Positions 1 to 15,240 of a stretch of 64,000 bases of DNA are shown one piece after another (positions within the stretch are counted from its first letter, which is position 1; every line of letters begins with the position of its first letter). The position numbers were made by a program, and so were the translations under genes. The notes beneath the pieces were generated by a model. The model did no database searches. It was given only the letters and a program-made list of their open reading frames with translations, and had not been told where the DNA came from. This DNA is from Daucus carota subsp. sativus (Eukaryota; Streptophyta; Magnoliopsida; Apiales; Apiaceae), in the NCBI RefSeq assembly GCF_001625215.2, contig NC_030384.2, forward strand, positions 44,426,390 through 44,490,389. Reading direction: 5' to 3'.

Positions 1-328
1 CAGGATTTTCTAATGATGCTAACGAAATAATGAGGTTAAAATAATTATTAAAATAAACTTTCAGCCTATATATCCTTGTAGAAAGATAAATAACATAGTA
101 GTCTGTGTAGGAAAAAAGTATGTCTTTACATAATATACACCTTGAAAGCAAATTGCAATTCTACAACATGAACGAGTTGCAAATTTACACAGCAAGCGAT
201 CAAGCATATATAAATAGAAATACTAACGAAATATCTCCAAATTAAATTGTAGCGTCTATAGCAAAATATCAAACAAAATGAAAAAAGCAAATTTATTTAT
301 GGACAAACAATGAATGGTGTACAGTTAC

Positions 329-1542
329 CTCATTAGCCACTTTCTCAAGGCGTAGAGGACTATTTAAACCCTCCTCTGGGACATCATCAAAAGCAACAGT
401 GATTGACGAATCCTGTACAGCATGAACACTAGAGTCACGAACAATGACAGTAGTGGTACTGTGGTAGTCAACAAATTTTAGCCAGTATCACCTTTAGACG
501 GTAAACTACGCCTTGCCCAAGAGGAGGAGACCCCAAATCTGCTTTATTAGGTTTTAGAATGACGACATCATGAGTCCCAAACTGCAAGATAAAGTATTCT
601 GTAATAAGAAAGAAATAACTGGGAGACATAATTTTGAATAATACAGCCAAATGAACCCACTGAATTATAAAGCAAGAAGTATGGCCAATCTTAACATATG
701 CATCTGATCATATATGTATTGCCACGATTCTACAAGGCCGGCACGCTTAAAGTTCTAAAATCGGGTAATCGATATACATCACAAACTATTATACAAACTG
801 AAAGACATGTCATTCACACAAAATGGATACATTGTTCAAAGAGATTACCACAGGATATTATAATTGCACCTTGTGAGCAGGAAGCACATCTCCTTTGTTA
901 GATTGAAGCTCAAGTAGAGTTTTTCCCATCAACCCCGTCTACAGCCAAAGGCAAAGTAACAATATACATTTAGACCAAACTATAATATTAACTCGACATA
1001 CTACACACTTAACAGAAATGAGTTAACTAAAAGAGGAGCACCTGAGCATCAACACATTTCAAATTGAGAATAGTGGAACCCCTCTTTTGAGCAGTGTCCA
1101 AATTCCTCGTCGCACCCGTGTTCATTGAAGCAGATATCTCCGCTTCCTGACCATCATTAGGCATAAAAAACATACAAATTCATTATACAACAGGTAGAGA
1201 ACAGAGCTTGAGTAGCATTAGTACACTAATGGGCAGTTCATTACTCCAATTCATAAAATTATTGTTTTTGCTTTAAGAACTCAAAGTATCTGTTTTATTC
1301 AATTGCAAGCCTAATGGGGTATCAAAAACATGTGAGAAAAAATCAAATAGTGTGTGAAAAAGAATTAATGGGTTTCTTGACAAGATAAAAATACATGGTG
1401 TAGACACAAATAAAAGAGCGACCTTTTCCATATCGAGTAAAGGGGTCATCTTGGAAACGAACTGTTCAATTGTCATGCTTTTTGCTGAAGGGGATGATGA
1501 AGATGAAGATGATTTCTTGGCGTTTCTTCCACCTTTTTCCAT
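329..1542 (-). CDS. DNA-binding protein SMUBP-2/IGHMBP2-like helicase, 5' exons (partial)
   Basis: N-terminal part of an SF1 (UPF1-like) helicase related to human IGHMBP2, which unwinds RNA/DNA 5' to 3'. Five exons in transcription order: 1542-1423, 1146-1042, 938-870, 581-492 and 412-329. All are phase 0 with GT-AG borders and give 156 residues, starting at an ATG in a Ser-rich leader. The conserved family opening is visible: an IEQFVSKMTPLLDMEKEAE helix, then a beta-barrel-like segment with GKTLLELQSNKGDVLPAHKF and GTHDVVILKPNKADLG, ending in DSSITVAFDDVPEEGLNSP. The helicase core (Walker A and the RecA domains) lies beyond the left edge, since no exon is visible in 1-328. The family assignment rests on resemblance to plant SMUBP-2 N termini and is firm; activity cannot be judged from this part. 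Confidence 0.87.
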
Positions 1543-2438
1543 CGCCCTCCTCTTCTTCTCTCAACTTCAAACTCCTGTGTGTTTTATTGTTATTTTTCTT
1601 ATTGCCCAGCGCTCAAGTGTTAATATTCATTCAGCTGATCTCTCTCCCTTTATTTTTCCTTTTCTTTAATTTAATTGATAATACAAAACTATATTTTTTA
1701 ATTAAATGATGAAACCTTTTTTTTATAATTTAATTAATAATAACAAACTAAAAATTATTAATTAAATGATGAAACCTTTTTCTTATGATTTATATTTTTG
1801 AGTTAAATATAAATTATAGATCAACTCCGCTGAATAGTTTATATCCATTGTCTAATATTTGGCAGAGTATTTATCTTACCTAATTTGGTACTTAATGGTG
1901 GCTTAATTTTAGAAAAATATATAGAAATATCCATATTTCAAAAAAGAATCAATAATATAATTAAAATCTCATATGATATTGCAAAATTTTGATTTTCAGA
2001 TTGCTAACAGTTCCGACCGTTCTTTTTAAAAAAAAAAAAAAATTATAATGACATGCATATTTGACCAAGTGCCCTTTAGCTTTGTTAATTAAAATACTAA
2101 AGGCCTTCCCTATATCAAGAAATTGGCTTCACCAATTGTTAAAACCACGCATAACCTACAGCTCCAGGTTCTACACAGATCTGGCATTGATAACTGGCTA
2201 GCTGCTAACTGATTATTCATTGTCAACTTGAACCACACACCATAAAGGGTTGTTACTGCAGGTAAAAGCTTTCCATGCAGGCCATTTTATGATCAAAACC
2301 TCACCAGAGTTTACAACTAAATAAAAGCTTCCTCAGTTTAACACTATTTCTTCCGCAAAAAGAAAAAAAAAACTATATCAATGTTAGGAACTTTGACGAC
2401 CTTCAACTCCTCACATCAAGCCACTATGGAAGAAATTC
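1543..2438. other. intergenic spacer between helicase 5' end and ADSS 3' end
   Basis: The spacer holds the promoter and leader of the minus-strand helicase gene (about 1543-1900, pyrimidine-rich on the plus strand) and the 3' untranslated region of adenylosuccinate synthetase (2438 downward). Around 1670-1790 there is a short imperfect direct repeat (AAATGATGAAACCTTTTT, two copies about 60 bp apart). No coding segment was found. Confidence 0.6.
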
Positions 2439-5624
<3,186 letters not shown>

Positions 5625-5689
5625 AGCGAGGCGACAAGAAGAGTACAAGTGCTCTTTTACGCCGCCCCGTTGAGTTTCTTTCCCCTTTT

Positions 5690-5940
5690 GGGGCCGTTTG
5701 GGTGAGCTTAAAATAAGTGCTTATTGCTTAAAATAAATAAGTGGAGCAGAAGTTAGAAGCAAGATAAGACTTATAAATGATTAAAGTGTTTGGGAAATAA
5801 GTAGAAGTCCTGAAACAAAAGCTAGCATTCCTAGCTTTTTATAATTGCTTCTTGACTTTTTACACAAACGGTACGAATAAGTGCTTATAACTTATAAGCC
5901 GAGAAGTCCGGCTTAATATGGGTTGCCAAACACCCACTTT
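5690..5940. mobile_element. hAT-like MITE in the ADSS promoter
   Basis: A segment of about 250 bp starts with GGGGCCGTTTGGGTGAGCTT and ends with GGGTTGCCAAACACCCAC. The imperfect inverted ends (CGTTTGG against CCAAACA) and internal copies of ATAAGTGCTTAT are typical of common plant hAT-type MITEs. It starts about 65 bp upstream of the ADSS ATG, so it may contribute leader or core-promoter sequence. No clear 8 bp target duplication was found, so the borders are approximate. Confidence 0.55.
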
Positions 5941-7083
5941 ATTCTATTCTGGTTCCTACGAAAAGAAAAATACTTATTCCTTTTCTCTCAGTACTTTTTA
6001 GCCGTTTATTAATAAAAACGGAAGTCTAGACTGTATCGAATTCTGATATTCAAATCGGATTTGAATACAATATCCTAAAATCTGATAAATTATGATAGAA
6101 TTTTAAGAAAATATAAATTTGTTTTTAAAAACCATCAGAAAATTCATCGACATTCAATATCATTATATTTAGTAGATACAAGATAATCTCAATCAAATTT
6201 CATAAATCATTTTTTAAAAAATTAAAATTTTGATTGAATATTCATAATTTAAAATCATAATCGAATATTTTAAGATTCTGATAATTTTTTAACATTCAAG
6301 TAAAATATACTGTAAAAATATCTTTTAAATTCCCTATCGAAAACACATGTGCTTATTTAAGTCATACTTCGTATGGCTAAGAGAAAAGAGAGTAGAATTT
6401 ATTTGCTTTTTTGAAAAGGTGAACATAAAGATGGGAATGTATGCTCCCAATCTCTAGATTAAACTGATAAACTATACGAATTAAATAAAATTTAAAATTA
6501 TCCACCTAGCTCTCTAAGCCAAACAGAATAATTCTCAAGGCATGCCATCCATTCTTGATTTCTTGTTTGTAAATTACCAGAGGATATATTCCTGAATTCA
6601 GGTTGCACAGTACCATTCTTGTCAAACCTCAAAAGTGAACAATACACGGACACTGGATAATATTACTACGTAGAGGTAGATTCCCAGTTTTTCTACATAT
6701 AGTATAATGATACCAACTACCAAGTACATAATTTCATTATTTCACTATAAGAATAAGTCGTGTGATTATCACAATTAGCTCAGGTGCTGTTTTACATATA
6801 ATCACAAAATGAATGTTTTTCCTATATTTTGTCACAAAAATGGGGAAACAAGCTTGACATCCAATCATCTATCATATGTTGGTAAAGTTTGGTGCTGCGG
6901 TCTAGATAGACAATACATCTGATCAGCTCCATGTCTGGTTATGCAGCCTTGCTACAATTAGTAATTAGCTGAATATAGGCAGCAAAACGGCATTTGTGTG
7001 GCTTTCTTCTTGCAATGTCAAGAGAGCATTCAGCCTTACTGTTTCTTCGATTTGGTTTCTGCTTCTTTGTTATGCGTTCCTTT
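5941..7083. other. intergenic spacer, ADSS 5' side to ExAD 3' end
   Basis: AT-rich sequence between the ADSS promoter MITE and the ExAD stop codon. The part near 6840-7083 is probably the ExAD 3' untranslated region. No coding exon or RNA gene was recognised. Confidence 0.5.
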
Positions 7084-10000
7084 CTATGTTTTGATCAAGC
7101 ATTCTCTGGGTACTCCAAATTCCTTCTTCGCGTTTACGAACTGTTGCCTCCAGAGCTCATTATGTAATTTGTAATGCAACACCTTGCATCAGGGAAAAAA
7201 CCAGTAAATATAGGTACTTCTAGGCTCTACATCAGTCACAGGAATAGATTTGCAATAACCATCACGTAAATTAACCGAACTTTATTATTTGATACTAGAT
7301 TTGCCGTGCTAATGGATGAAGCAGAATATTTCACAGGATAAAGTAATGAAGTTTACAGACGTTCTGTCAATTTTTACTGTGAACAGTGAACACTGACTTC
7401 GCAATTTTCCCTTTTTCTTTTTCGACAAGTGTGAGTCTGGATTTTCACCAATAAACTCTAAATGCATGTGGCCTGAAGACTATTATAAATTCAACTAAAG
7501 AGGTATTATTGTGGAGTTGGTCAATGAGAAGTGCAATATAACACATCTTAATCTTAATATCCGCAACTTTTTTTAATCCAAAATGTAACGAAACCTAATC
7601 TGGACTCCACTGAAGTCTGAAGGACACAGTCTACAACGACTATACTAGCTAGACGGATATGTGTTGCTAAACAGTTCTTATAGCATCAAATGCGCACACT
7701 ACATATATTTTGTTAAAGCCAAAAATTGTATATCTGTGTTGCAACTTTTTTTGCTACCTGCAATCTATATATCTATACATCAATACTATTAAAGCCGAAA
7801 TATTAAAAGTTTTGATCGGGGTCAGTATTTGCGCCGATTGAGAACCTATTTATTCTAAAATCTATCTTAACGGATCTACTAATTTTATAAATCCATCTAT
7901 ATTATACTATTAAAGAAGAAACATTAAAATTCTGCTTGGTCGTTATTTTTTGTTTTTGGTACTTAGTCTTAACTTATATTAAACTTTTAAAATTAGAAAA
8001 AATAATAGTCACCTTAAAAAGAAAATTAATTACCTTCCAGATATTTAATACTATTGTAGGAAACTAAACATACATCTCAATATTCACCTAAACTTTCCAT
8101 TGTCAAATTTTTAATTAATTAACAGAAGGAATTTTAACATAACTTATAACACATCTTTTAAGCTTAATTAGTTTTTGAATCCATATAAACAGTAAAATAT
8201 AAAAAAATTAAAAATAATTCGTGCATGGCACAGGAAATAAGCCAACCCTAGTTAATCTGAGGTGACAAAACGTCTCCGGTCAGAAAAGTACTGAATACCT
8301 GTATAAGTGTCCCGAAAACATCATCTTCCTTCAGTTGCGACAATTCTTCAGCCCAAGGGCTTACATGCCCAAAGCCAGTTTTCTGCCTCTCAGCTTCGAG
8401 CAAAATAGAATCACGATATAAGAATCTCTGCCAGATCTTCTTTACATTTTCCAGCAAGAAATTTATTTCTGTCTCGTTAATTCCCTGCAGATAGTGAAGA
8501 GAAAATAAATTTTTGATTTCTGTTGAACTTTTGATCAAAAAAAATATAACCTTAATCCGCTAATCTCAGTATTATTATAAAAGTTATATTTCCTCAAATT
8601 GATAGTGATGTTAATAATTTACCCGGAGAACGTTTATCATGCTTGGTACTTCATCTTCCTTTATCCGAACAGAAAAGCTTTTATAGTTGAGTACATTCTC
8701 ATATGGCAGAAAGATCCCATCCTGAAGACAGAAAAGCAAACTTGATACGTAGTATCCTAAACATCATCAAAACATGATGGGATCTTATAAAATCCAAAAC
8801 TACAATCAGTATCAATGAGTAATAGGTGGTAGAGTTTTTGCATACTGACATACGAACACACTACAACTCTCTATCATTTAAGAAACTGTCCCGCTGATCT
8901 CAAGGATTAAGTATTTAAGCTGTCGAATGCTTTTCCCAAACCCTCAAATTTTGAAATAGCTGGAAAGATGGCTCCTAATCTAAATTAGACAAGAGAAAAA
9001 ACATCAAATTCAGATAACCTGAATAATGACAGGGATGCACCCTTGTAGAATGCTGTCTTCCATTCTACCACTCCACCCATCTCCAGGCATAACCCCACAA
9101 AAAACAGAACTAGCCAAATCCTTGTGATAATTGTCAGACCGCACAGAAGTAACAGTCACATCATCTGCATGCTGTTTTCCTAGCTTCCCTTCTTTATTAG
9201 GGGATGAACCAAATTCTTCGGCTACTTTTTGCCTGATACCCATACTATACCTGCACAAGCTCAAGAACACTGTTGGTTATTCACTCAAGTATGACCGAAT
9301 AAGTAGTTAGATTTGTAGCTATATTGCTAGGATAATATTCTACTTCTCCCATGTACTATATTAGCTCATTTTACTTCAAGTTCTGATTCGCTTACGTAGC
9401 TTCTGGTCTTCCATTTTCATATGCTGGTCCTAGATTGCCATTGAAGTAGAAAAGTATTTTTCGCTTCTCACGAGGCCTACATGCAGCCTCAAAGGAAATT
9501 ATAAGAAAAAAGGACATATATAAATCTGACAATAATAGTAAATGCCCGACCAACTTTGTGGTTTTCAAAGTACGTACCATGACCAAAGTTTTAATTTCAG
9601 AGATTCGAGATCGGGATCCTTCCATGCAGGAATTACTAGATCTTTATCTGGATCAAAACATGGATGGTCTCCTCTTCTGTCAGGTGATATTTTATCCCAG
9701 TTGTCAGCCCAGTATGCTGTTGTTGAATGATTGTGCTTTGAGTTTGTATTACCCCAATGGACCAGCATCATACTGTTCCATATCTCCTTAGGGGCATAAC
9801 ATGCACCTTCATCCCATGAAAAGGACTGCGTTGAGGTATAACAACAATTTAATTAGCAATGTACAAAAAAACACCAATATTATCATAGTCAAAGTAGTTT
9901 AGCTATATGTATAAATTATAGCAAACTAGCTGATTCCCAAGGTTGCCTTTACAATCTGAATCAATGGGGACCACTCATACCCATATGTGATCTCTTCCAG

Positions 10001-13000
10001 ATGAGCGGTTCCAGTAAGGATATTGGTCAACAATGTGATTATATGCATTCTTATAGAACTCCAGCGTCAAAGAGCTCCTCAAGCCGCTGTGTTCCTGAAG
10101 TATAAAGTGATGAACACAATGTCCAGATGTAGGTTCTTGTACTTATGGAAAGTAATTACTGCAATGCATTATTTGTAGGCATGCATTATTCTGACTTTGT
10201 ATATAACAATAAACCACAAAAAATAAAACAGAAACTGTACGATAGGCTGACAGGACCGAGTCTATTCTCAGCTGCAACCTAGATACGAAATTCAGATATT
10301 TCGTTGCAGTGAACTAGTAATCTCCTACATTCGTGGGGTTGGGGGGGAACCATATTCTTGCTATGTGGCTGATCCTCAATTAGTAAAGAATGTTAGTTAA
10401 AGTGACTTCATATCTCATTGAAACATCCATTTCTAACCTTTTTTGTATTTACTGCCAGCACTGAATCTCAAATCCTAGCTGTCTCTAGGAACCCAGCATG
10501 TTTTTATAAGCTTTAAGAGGTCCGGGATGAGTAAACTCTACGATATAGTCAAATAACCAAAATCATAAGTCGGCTTGCCCGAGACTTGATAACTGCAAAA
10601 TCCTGCCCATTAACTTTCTTAATCTACCTAAACAAAATCCAAGACAGCAATTTTAATAATGATTTTTACTTATGTAGTTATTGCACAACACCTTCATTGG
10701 TATCAAACTGGTTACACTCATAGACGCCCCAGTGGATCATGTATATTACGGTGCTTAGATGGGTAGGATAAGATTATCCAAACAGCCTTAAAGTCATTTA
10801 GGCATGCATACAAAAGAATTAATGCATTTTCTTAACTGCTAATATCGCAAAATAATATACCTGCATGCTTAGATGGGGTGCATCATCAGCACGAGTTATA
10901 ATACATGAATCAAGAACCGGAACAAAGAAATAATCTGCTTCTTCTCCATTAGTTGTTCTGTATGGACTGGCTAATAACTGTTCATAAAGTGCCATCTGGA
11001 AAAGTAACCAAATTAAAACCGGAAAAAGCTTCCAAGCTGGTTTGACATTAATTTGATAAGACTTTCTGGGAAAATCAAGTAATACCTGTGAGCCATAGAG
11101 ATTACTTGTCCATATGGTGTTATTCTCTCCGTCATAGATTCTGTTAACACACTCAAGCTTGTAATGTCGTCCCTGCAATGCCAGCAGAGCATTCAAAAAC
11201 ATGGAGAACTTGCTTTATAAACGGGAAAGGCATCAGGAGTGAATTGTGGTAAGCATTCTGACCTCCAGTAGTAAACTGTTGAATTCTGGTGGTAAATCGT
11301 AAACATATATTAATGGCCTCTTCTTTTCCACCACAGCAGTGAAATTGTCAAGATCCCCAGTTATTTGTGTATGGTCAGGAATATTGACCTGAGCTGGTCG
11401 GAGCCATTGAGGCCACTTGCCAATTGACGCTAAAACTGACGGAATACTACAATCTGCCCCATACCACCCTTTGACACACTGGAAAAAATATAAAAACGTT
11501 GTAGCTAGTAAATCTTTTGTGGAGAAGAATTTAATTTTCAATAATGATGCATTTTAAAACATTATTGTTTATTTCTATAAATTATTGATCATTGAGAATG
11601 TGCAATCCCTCAAAAAAAAAATTCAAATTTTCCCTCCTACCTATTCCCTAATGTCATTGCTTCAAGTCCAAAAAGCTCCTTTAAAAAAAAAACCTCCAGA
11701 AAGGTCTAGCATGTTTTAAGTTACGATTCTAATTCAGTTTTCAGGAATATAATTTTGCTTACGCCCTTTTTCCGAGGAATATTCATATTACCCCTCAATC
11801 CCTCATTGCTAGTGAAACATCTCTACAAATTAACACCACATACTATAGTTTTTACTGTAGTAATTGGTATATGGAAAATAGAAGTATAATTGAAAACAAT
11901 TAGTCTTTACTAAAAAAGCATAGATATCTGTTGTATAAAATAAGCTTTAGCTACCTGGCAAAATCCACCACGGCAATGTCCATGACCAGAGCATTGATTG
12001 ATGCAAGTGCATAGCACAGGGACTTCACAGAACATTCCCCATAGACCATCATACTTACAGTCGCATTCCTTTTTGAACTTTGCCTTGTTAGCATAGACTT
12101 CCATCGGATCCACATTACACCAGCCAGGTTTGCTAGCATTTGTCGTGAAGATATTATCAAGGTCAGCTTTCGACCAATTAGTTAGAGCGGGGGCCCCAGG
12201 TTCAGAGGGTAAGCTGAAAGATATGTAACATGTCAGAAAGAGCAGGCATAGTCACTACCTTGGCTCTTACGGAAAATAACGTATAAGTAATAGTCTTACT
12301 TTACTTCAAAACCACATGCCTCAGCAACTGGACGACTTGGGTACTTTGCGCCTTCCCCACAGAAGCACATTGCTCTTGTTGTGTCACAGTAAGCAGGGCA
12401 GATTGAGACAACCCACCTTCCATATGGTTCCTCATCTGATGCTGGATAATTGCAGATTAACTGAACTTTTTCCGCGCATCCTTCTCCTGTGGTTTATCAA
12501 CATATAATATACATCAAAATTCTTCCACTTGAGCAATTAGCAGAGATGAACTTTTTTTTCCCTAAAAGAGCAATATATTTAATATATCCATATATATCAA
12601 AAGTGTCGATAATGTTCTACATTACTTAACAGAGTTTATAACTTTTTGATGTAAGACGCAGCAGATTGCTTAAAACACTGCTCCCGATTGGCATGGATAA
12701 TAAGCAGTAGAGGACTATGAATTAAATTCATGGCATTGAGAAATAAATTACATGTAAACTAGATGATTTTTGACCAAATGTTTAACTTATTATATTCAAA
12801 CTACATAACGTTGTTGTGTGCACTAAAATCTGAAAATTTAAGCCATATCATTTAATTGTCTACATCATTTCTGATTCTACTCAATAAAAACAGAATATAT
12901 AGACAATTATATCAAATAAAGGACACCGGAGGCGGCTTTGGAAAATATAATAGACTTGAAAAGTTGCTCTGCCATGTTGTTATATATAATTTTTCTTACT

Positions 13001-13725
13001 AAGAAAGAACTGTCAAAAAAAATTAAAAAAAAAATAAAGCAGTGAAGATCAAAAGTAAAAAAGAAAACTAACCTGTAAATCCATGAAAACAACGACATTG
13101 ACCCAATGCATGATTACATATGCCTTGCCCGCTACAATTGTTTTTACAGCTCTTGCCACTAATACCCTGATAAAGAACCATCGAATATGAGGGAACCATT
13201 ACAATGTTAAAATAAACATCATGTTGCTGAACCTTTCCTTTATCATCCCATGCATGGCACAATATCATTAATAAACTATGCATATGTTGAGCTAAAAGAA
13301 ATTCCCTATTGGAAAAGATCAGCCCACAAAGAACAACAAAATTAAAAAAATAACTGTAAGAGCAAAAGAACTGTAAGTACCTCCGATATCTTCAATGCAG
13401 TAGCATTTGAATTACAACCAGATAACCAACGACCAATCTCGGCCTTCCATGGAGCACCATTATAGACCACTGCTTTGTGTAAATCAGCAGGAAACTGAGC
13501 ATCTAAATCAATTAACGGGGGTGAGTTTTGCATAAGGTTATCGTTTCCTCCTTGAGTTGAACAATTTACGGATGTACAAGAGTTTCTAAGTTGCATGGAT
13601 CCTAAATAGGTAGAATAAGGCACCCTGTGAAACAAAAATATATCGAGCAGCGAAACTAATGCCACGATTGTAGCAATTGTAGCCACATGAGACCAAGTAC
13701 ACTTCCATTTCTGAAGAGAGAACAT
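7084..13725 (-). CDS. ExAD: Extensin arabinosyltransferase ExAD-like (GT47 exostosin family with EGF-like repeats)
   Basis: Complete 14-exon gene for a type II Golgi membrane protein. The Arabidopsis counterpart (At3g57630, ExAD) adds the fourth arabinose to hydroxyproline arabinosides of extensins. Exons: 13725-13381, 13166-13073, 12486-12300, 12213-11955, 11478-11263, 11172-11086, 10995-10861, 10094-9981, 9825-9578, 9476-9396, 9250-9019, 8721-8623, 8484-8299 and 7182-7084 (TAG). All phases agree and give 793 aa. A single hydrophobic anchor is at about 15-34. Cys-rich EGF-like segments follow ([20 protein letters not shown] and [20 protein letters not shown]). The exostosin domain begins near [13 protein letters not shown] (about 349) and includes [33 protein letters not shown] and [20 protein letters not shown]. 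The last exon encodes [14 protein letters not shown], the usual family tail. The exon 9/10 join (W split as TG+G) is the least certain. Confidence 0.93.
7764..8251 (+). mobile_element. small non-autonomous Helitron in the last ExAD intron
   Basis: This candidate starts with TCTATATATCTATACATC after an A and ends in CTAG (8248-8251) before a T, matching Helitron insertion between A and T. A GTGC-ATG-GCAC hairpin (8221-8231) lies 16 bases before the end, as in plant Helitron 3' ends. A second, similar start (TCTATATTATACTATTAAAG) occurs at 7896, so the element is either 488 or 356 bp, or one copy lies inside another. It has no coding capacity and fills much of the 1,116 bp final intron. Confidence 0.55.
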
Positions 13726-13738
13726 TTGCCCAACACCT

Positions 13739-14297
13739 GAGCCTCAAAATCAGAATCACTACAGTTAGACCCTTGAGCTCTATCAAAAGCTACAAATTCC
13801 GCTCAGCTCTTTTCCGGAGCAATCCAAAAGTTCAAGTACTTCATTACCAAGCCTAATTTCGACAAAATTCATAAGAAAATCAATTTAGTAGGGTTTGACT
13901 ATGTGTGTGTGTGTGTGGAAAAACAGCTATTTTGCATGTTAATACAAGTGAAACAAGCAGAATCATGCTTCCAGAGAAAATTGATCAGCCTTGTAATTGG
14001 TGATCAATGTAGCTTATACTTAGACAGGGAATATAATCAACCATGTGCACAATTTATTATGAGCTGTAATTTCAAATCATATCGAGAGTACATGCCAACT
14101 AAATCGCATATAAAACTGATGGGGGTGTGAGGAAAGGTTTATTGACTAACCTTACAGCAATAGATCTAGAAGATGGTCACTACTCACCAGGAAACAGAGA
14201 CATTGACAAATGCATATACAAATTGCAATTAAAAACTATAATTTGGTCAAAATATTATAAACATTTGAAAACGATCGTATATAATATGTGAAATAAT

Positions 14298-14344
<47 letters not shown>

Positions 14345-14384
14345 GGAGATTGAGAGCGAGAGGAGGAGGGGGGAGGGAGAGAGA

Positions 14385-14427
<43 letters not shown>

Positions 14428-14470
14428 CCGATTCAAACAGAAGAAGGCGTTTGGCAATTCCACATCAGGT
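13739..14470 (-). promoter_or_regulatory. ExAD leader and promoter region with probable 5'UTR intron
   Basis: On the minus strand an acceptor-like TTTGAGGCTCAG precedes the start codon by about 13 bases, and a donor-like G/GTAATC sits at about 14426, suggesting an intron in the 5' leader. This is inferred from splice-like signals only. The putative intron is AT-rich and contains the GA/CT microsatellite noted separately. Confidence 0.35.
14298..14424. repeat. (GA)n/(CT)n microsatellite
   Basis: Two long GA runs, about 14298-14340 and 14379-14423, are separated by an imperfect purine-rich stretch. On the strand of the ExAD gene this is a CT tract just downstream of the likely transcription start, a frequent feature of plant leaders. 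It will be length-polymorphic. Confidence 0.9.
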
Positions 14471-14490
14471 GTAGCCGTGTAGGTACCGAA

Positions 14491-14500
14491 CTATATATAC
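14491..14500 (-). promoter_or_regulatory. putative TATA box of ExAD
   Basis: Minus-strand GTATATATAG is the best TATA-like motif upstream of the ExAD leader. It would place transcription start near 14460, just before the CT-rich leader and the donor-like site at about 14426. Confidence 0.45.
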
Positions 14501-15084
14501 ATATGGCTATGATTGTATGTATGGGAAACTGCCAAGTGAGGAAAAGATGATGCAAAGCCGCCAAGGCTGTCATGGCTGGTAAGTGTTCAAACATAAAGAC
14601 AGACTAGTATGTTTGCCCGCGTTGCGGGTGGATCAATTAAATTTTGTTCCCAACAGAACAATAGATTTTTATTTTTATAAAATAAAGTTTTTTTTCTCTG
14701 TTAATGAATTATATTGAATTAATTAATTAATTGATAAGTAATTTTTATGTTAATAAACCCTTTTTTTTTGCTAAGATTTTTTATCTTGTCTTTTTTTTCT
14801 TTGTATTTGTGTAGATAAATATTTGTTTGCGAATAGTTTTTTTGTGTTTTGGTGTTGAAATGTAAATAATTTAATAATTATATTTTTTAACAATAAAAAT
14901 GAAAATATAATTTTTTACACAATTAGACATCTATTTTTTAGTACTTTCATTATATATCACAACTCTTTTTTTTTAAAAAGCCATTTTTAAAAGAAATCAT
15001 CGACTTGTGACAAATGAGAGTATAAGTGAATTTTAAACTAACTGTAAAAACAATTTCAAAATCCAAATTAATAAAATATTTTAT

Positions 15085-15240
15085 TTAAGAGACATAAGTC
15101 TTGGGATACGTTTGTATTTGTCTCCCACTAAAGATTACTCTAGTGAGTACATCATTTATTTTCTGTCAAAATAGACAATAAAATATTTCATTCAAGAGAC
15201 ATAAGTTCAGGATACGTTTGTATTTATTTTCTGTCAAAAC
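15085..15240. repeat. direct repeat pair in Helitron 3' part
   Basis: Two copies of a segment of about 45 bp, with shared cores AAGAGACATAAGT and GGATACGTTTGTATTT, lie about 110 bp apart. The surrounding 14630-16380 stretch is very AT-rich; no gene fragment was recognised there. Confidence 0.6.

Noticed and set aside
5625..5648. Upstream start for adenylosuccinate synthetase
   Set aside because: The extension begins with TTG and not ATG; the ATG at 5624 gives a normal transit peptide.
8248..8298. C-terminal extension of ExAD ending near 8248
   Set aside because: It reads through a good donor; the conserved family tail is found in the downstream exon at 7182-7084.
14350..14550. Open frame rich in Arg-Glu dipeptides
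   Set aside because: It is a translation of the GA microsatellite.
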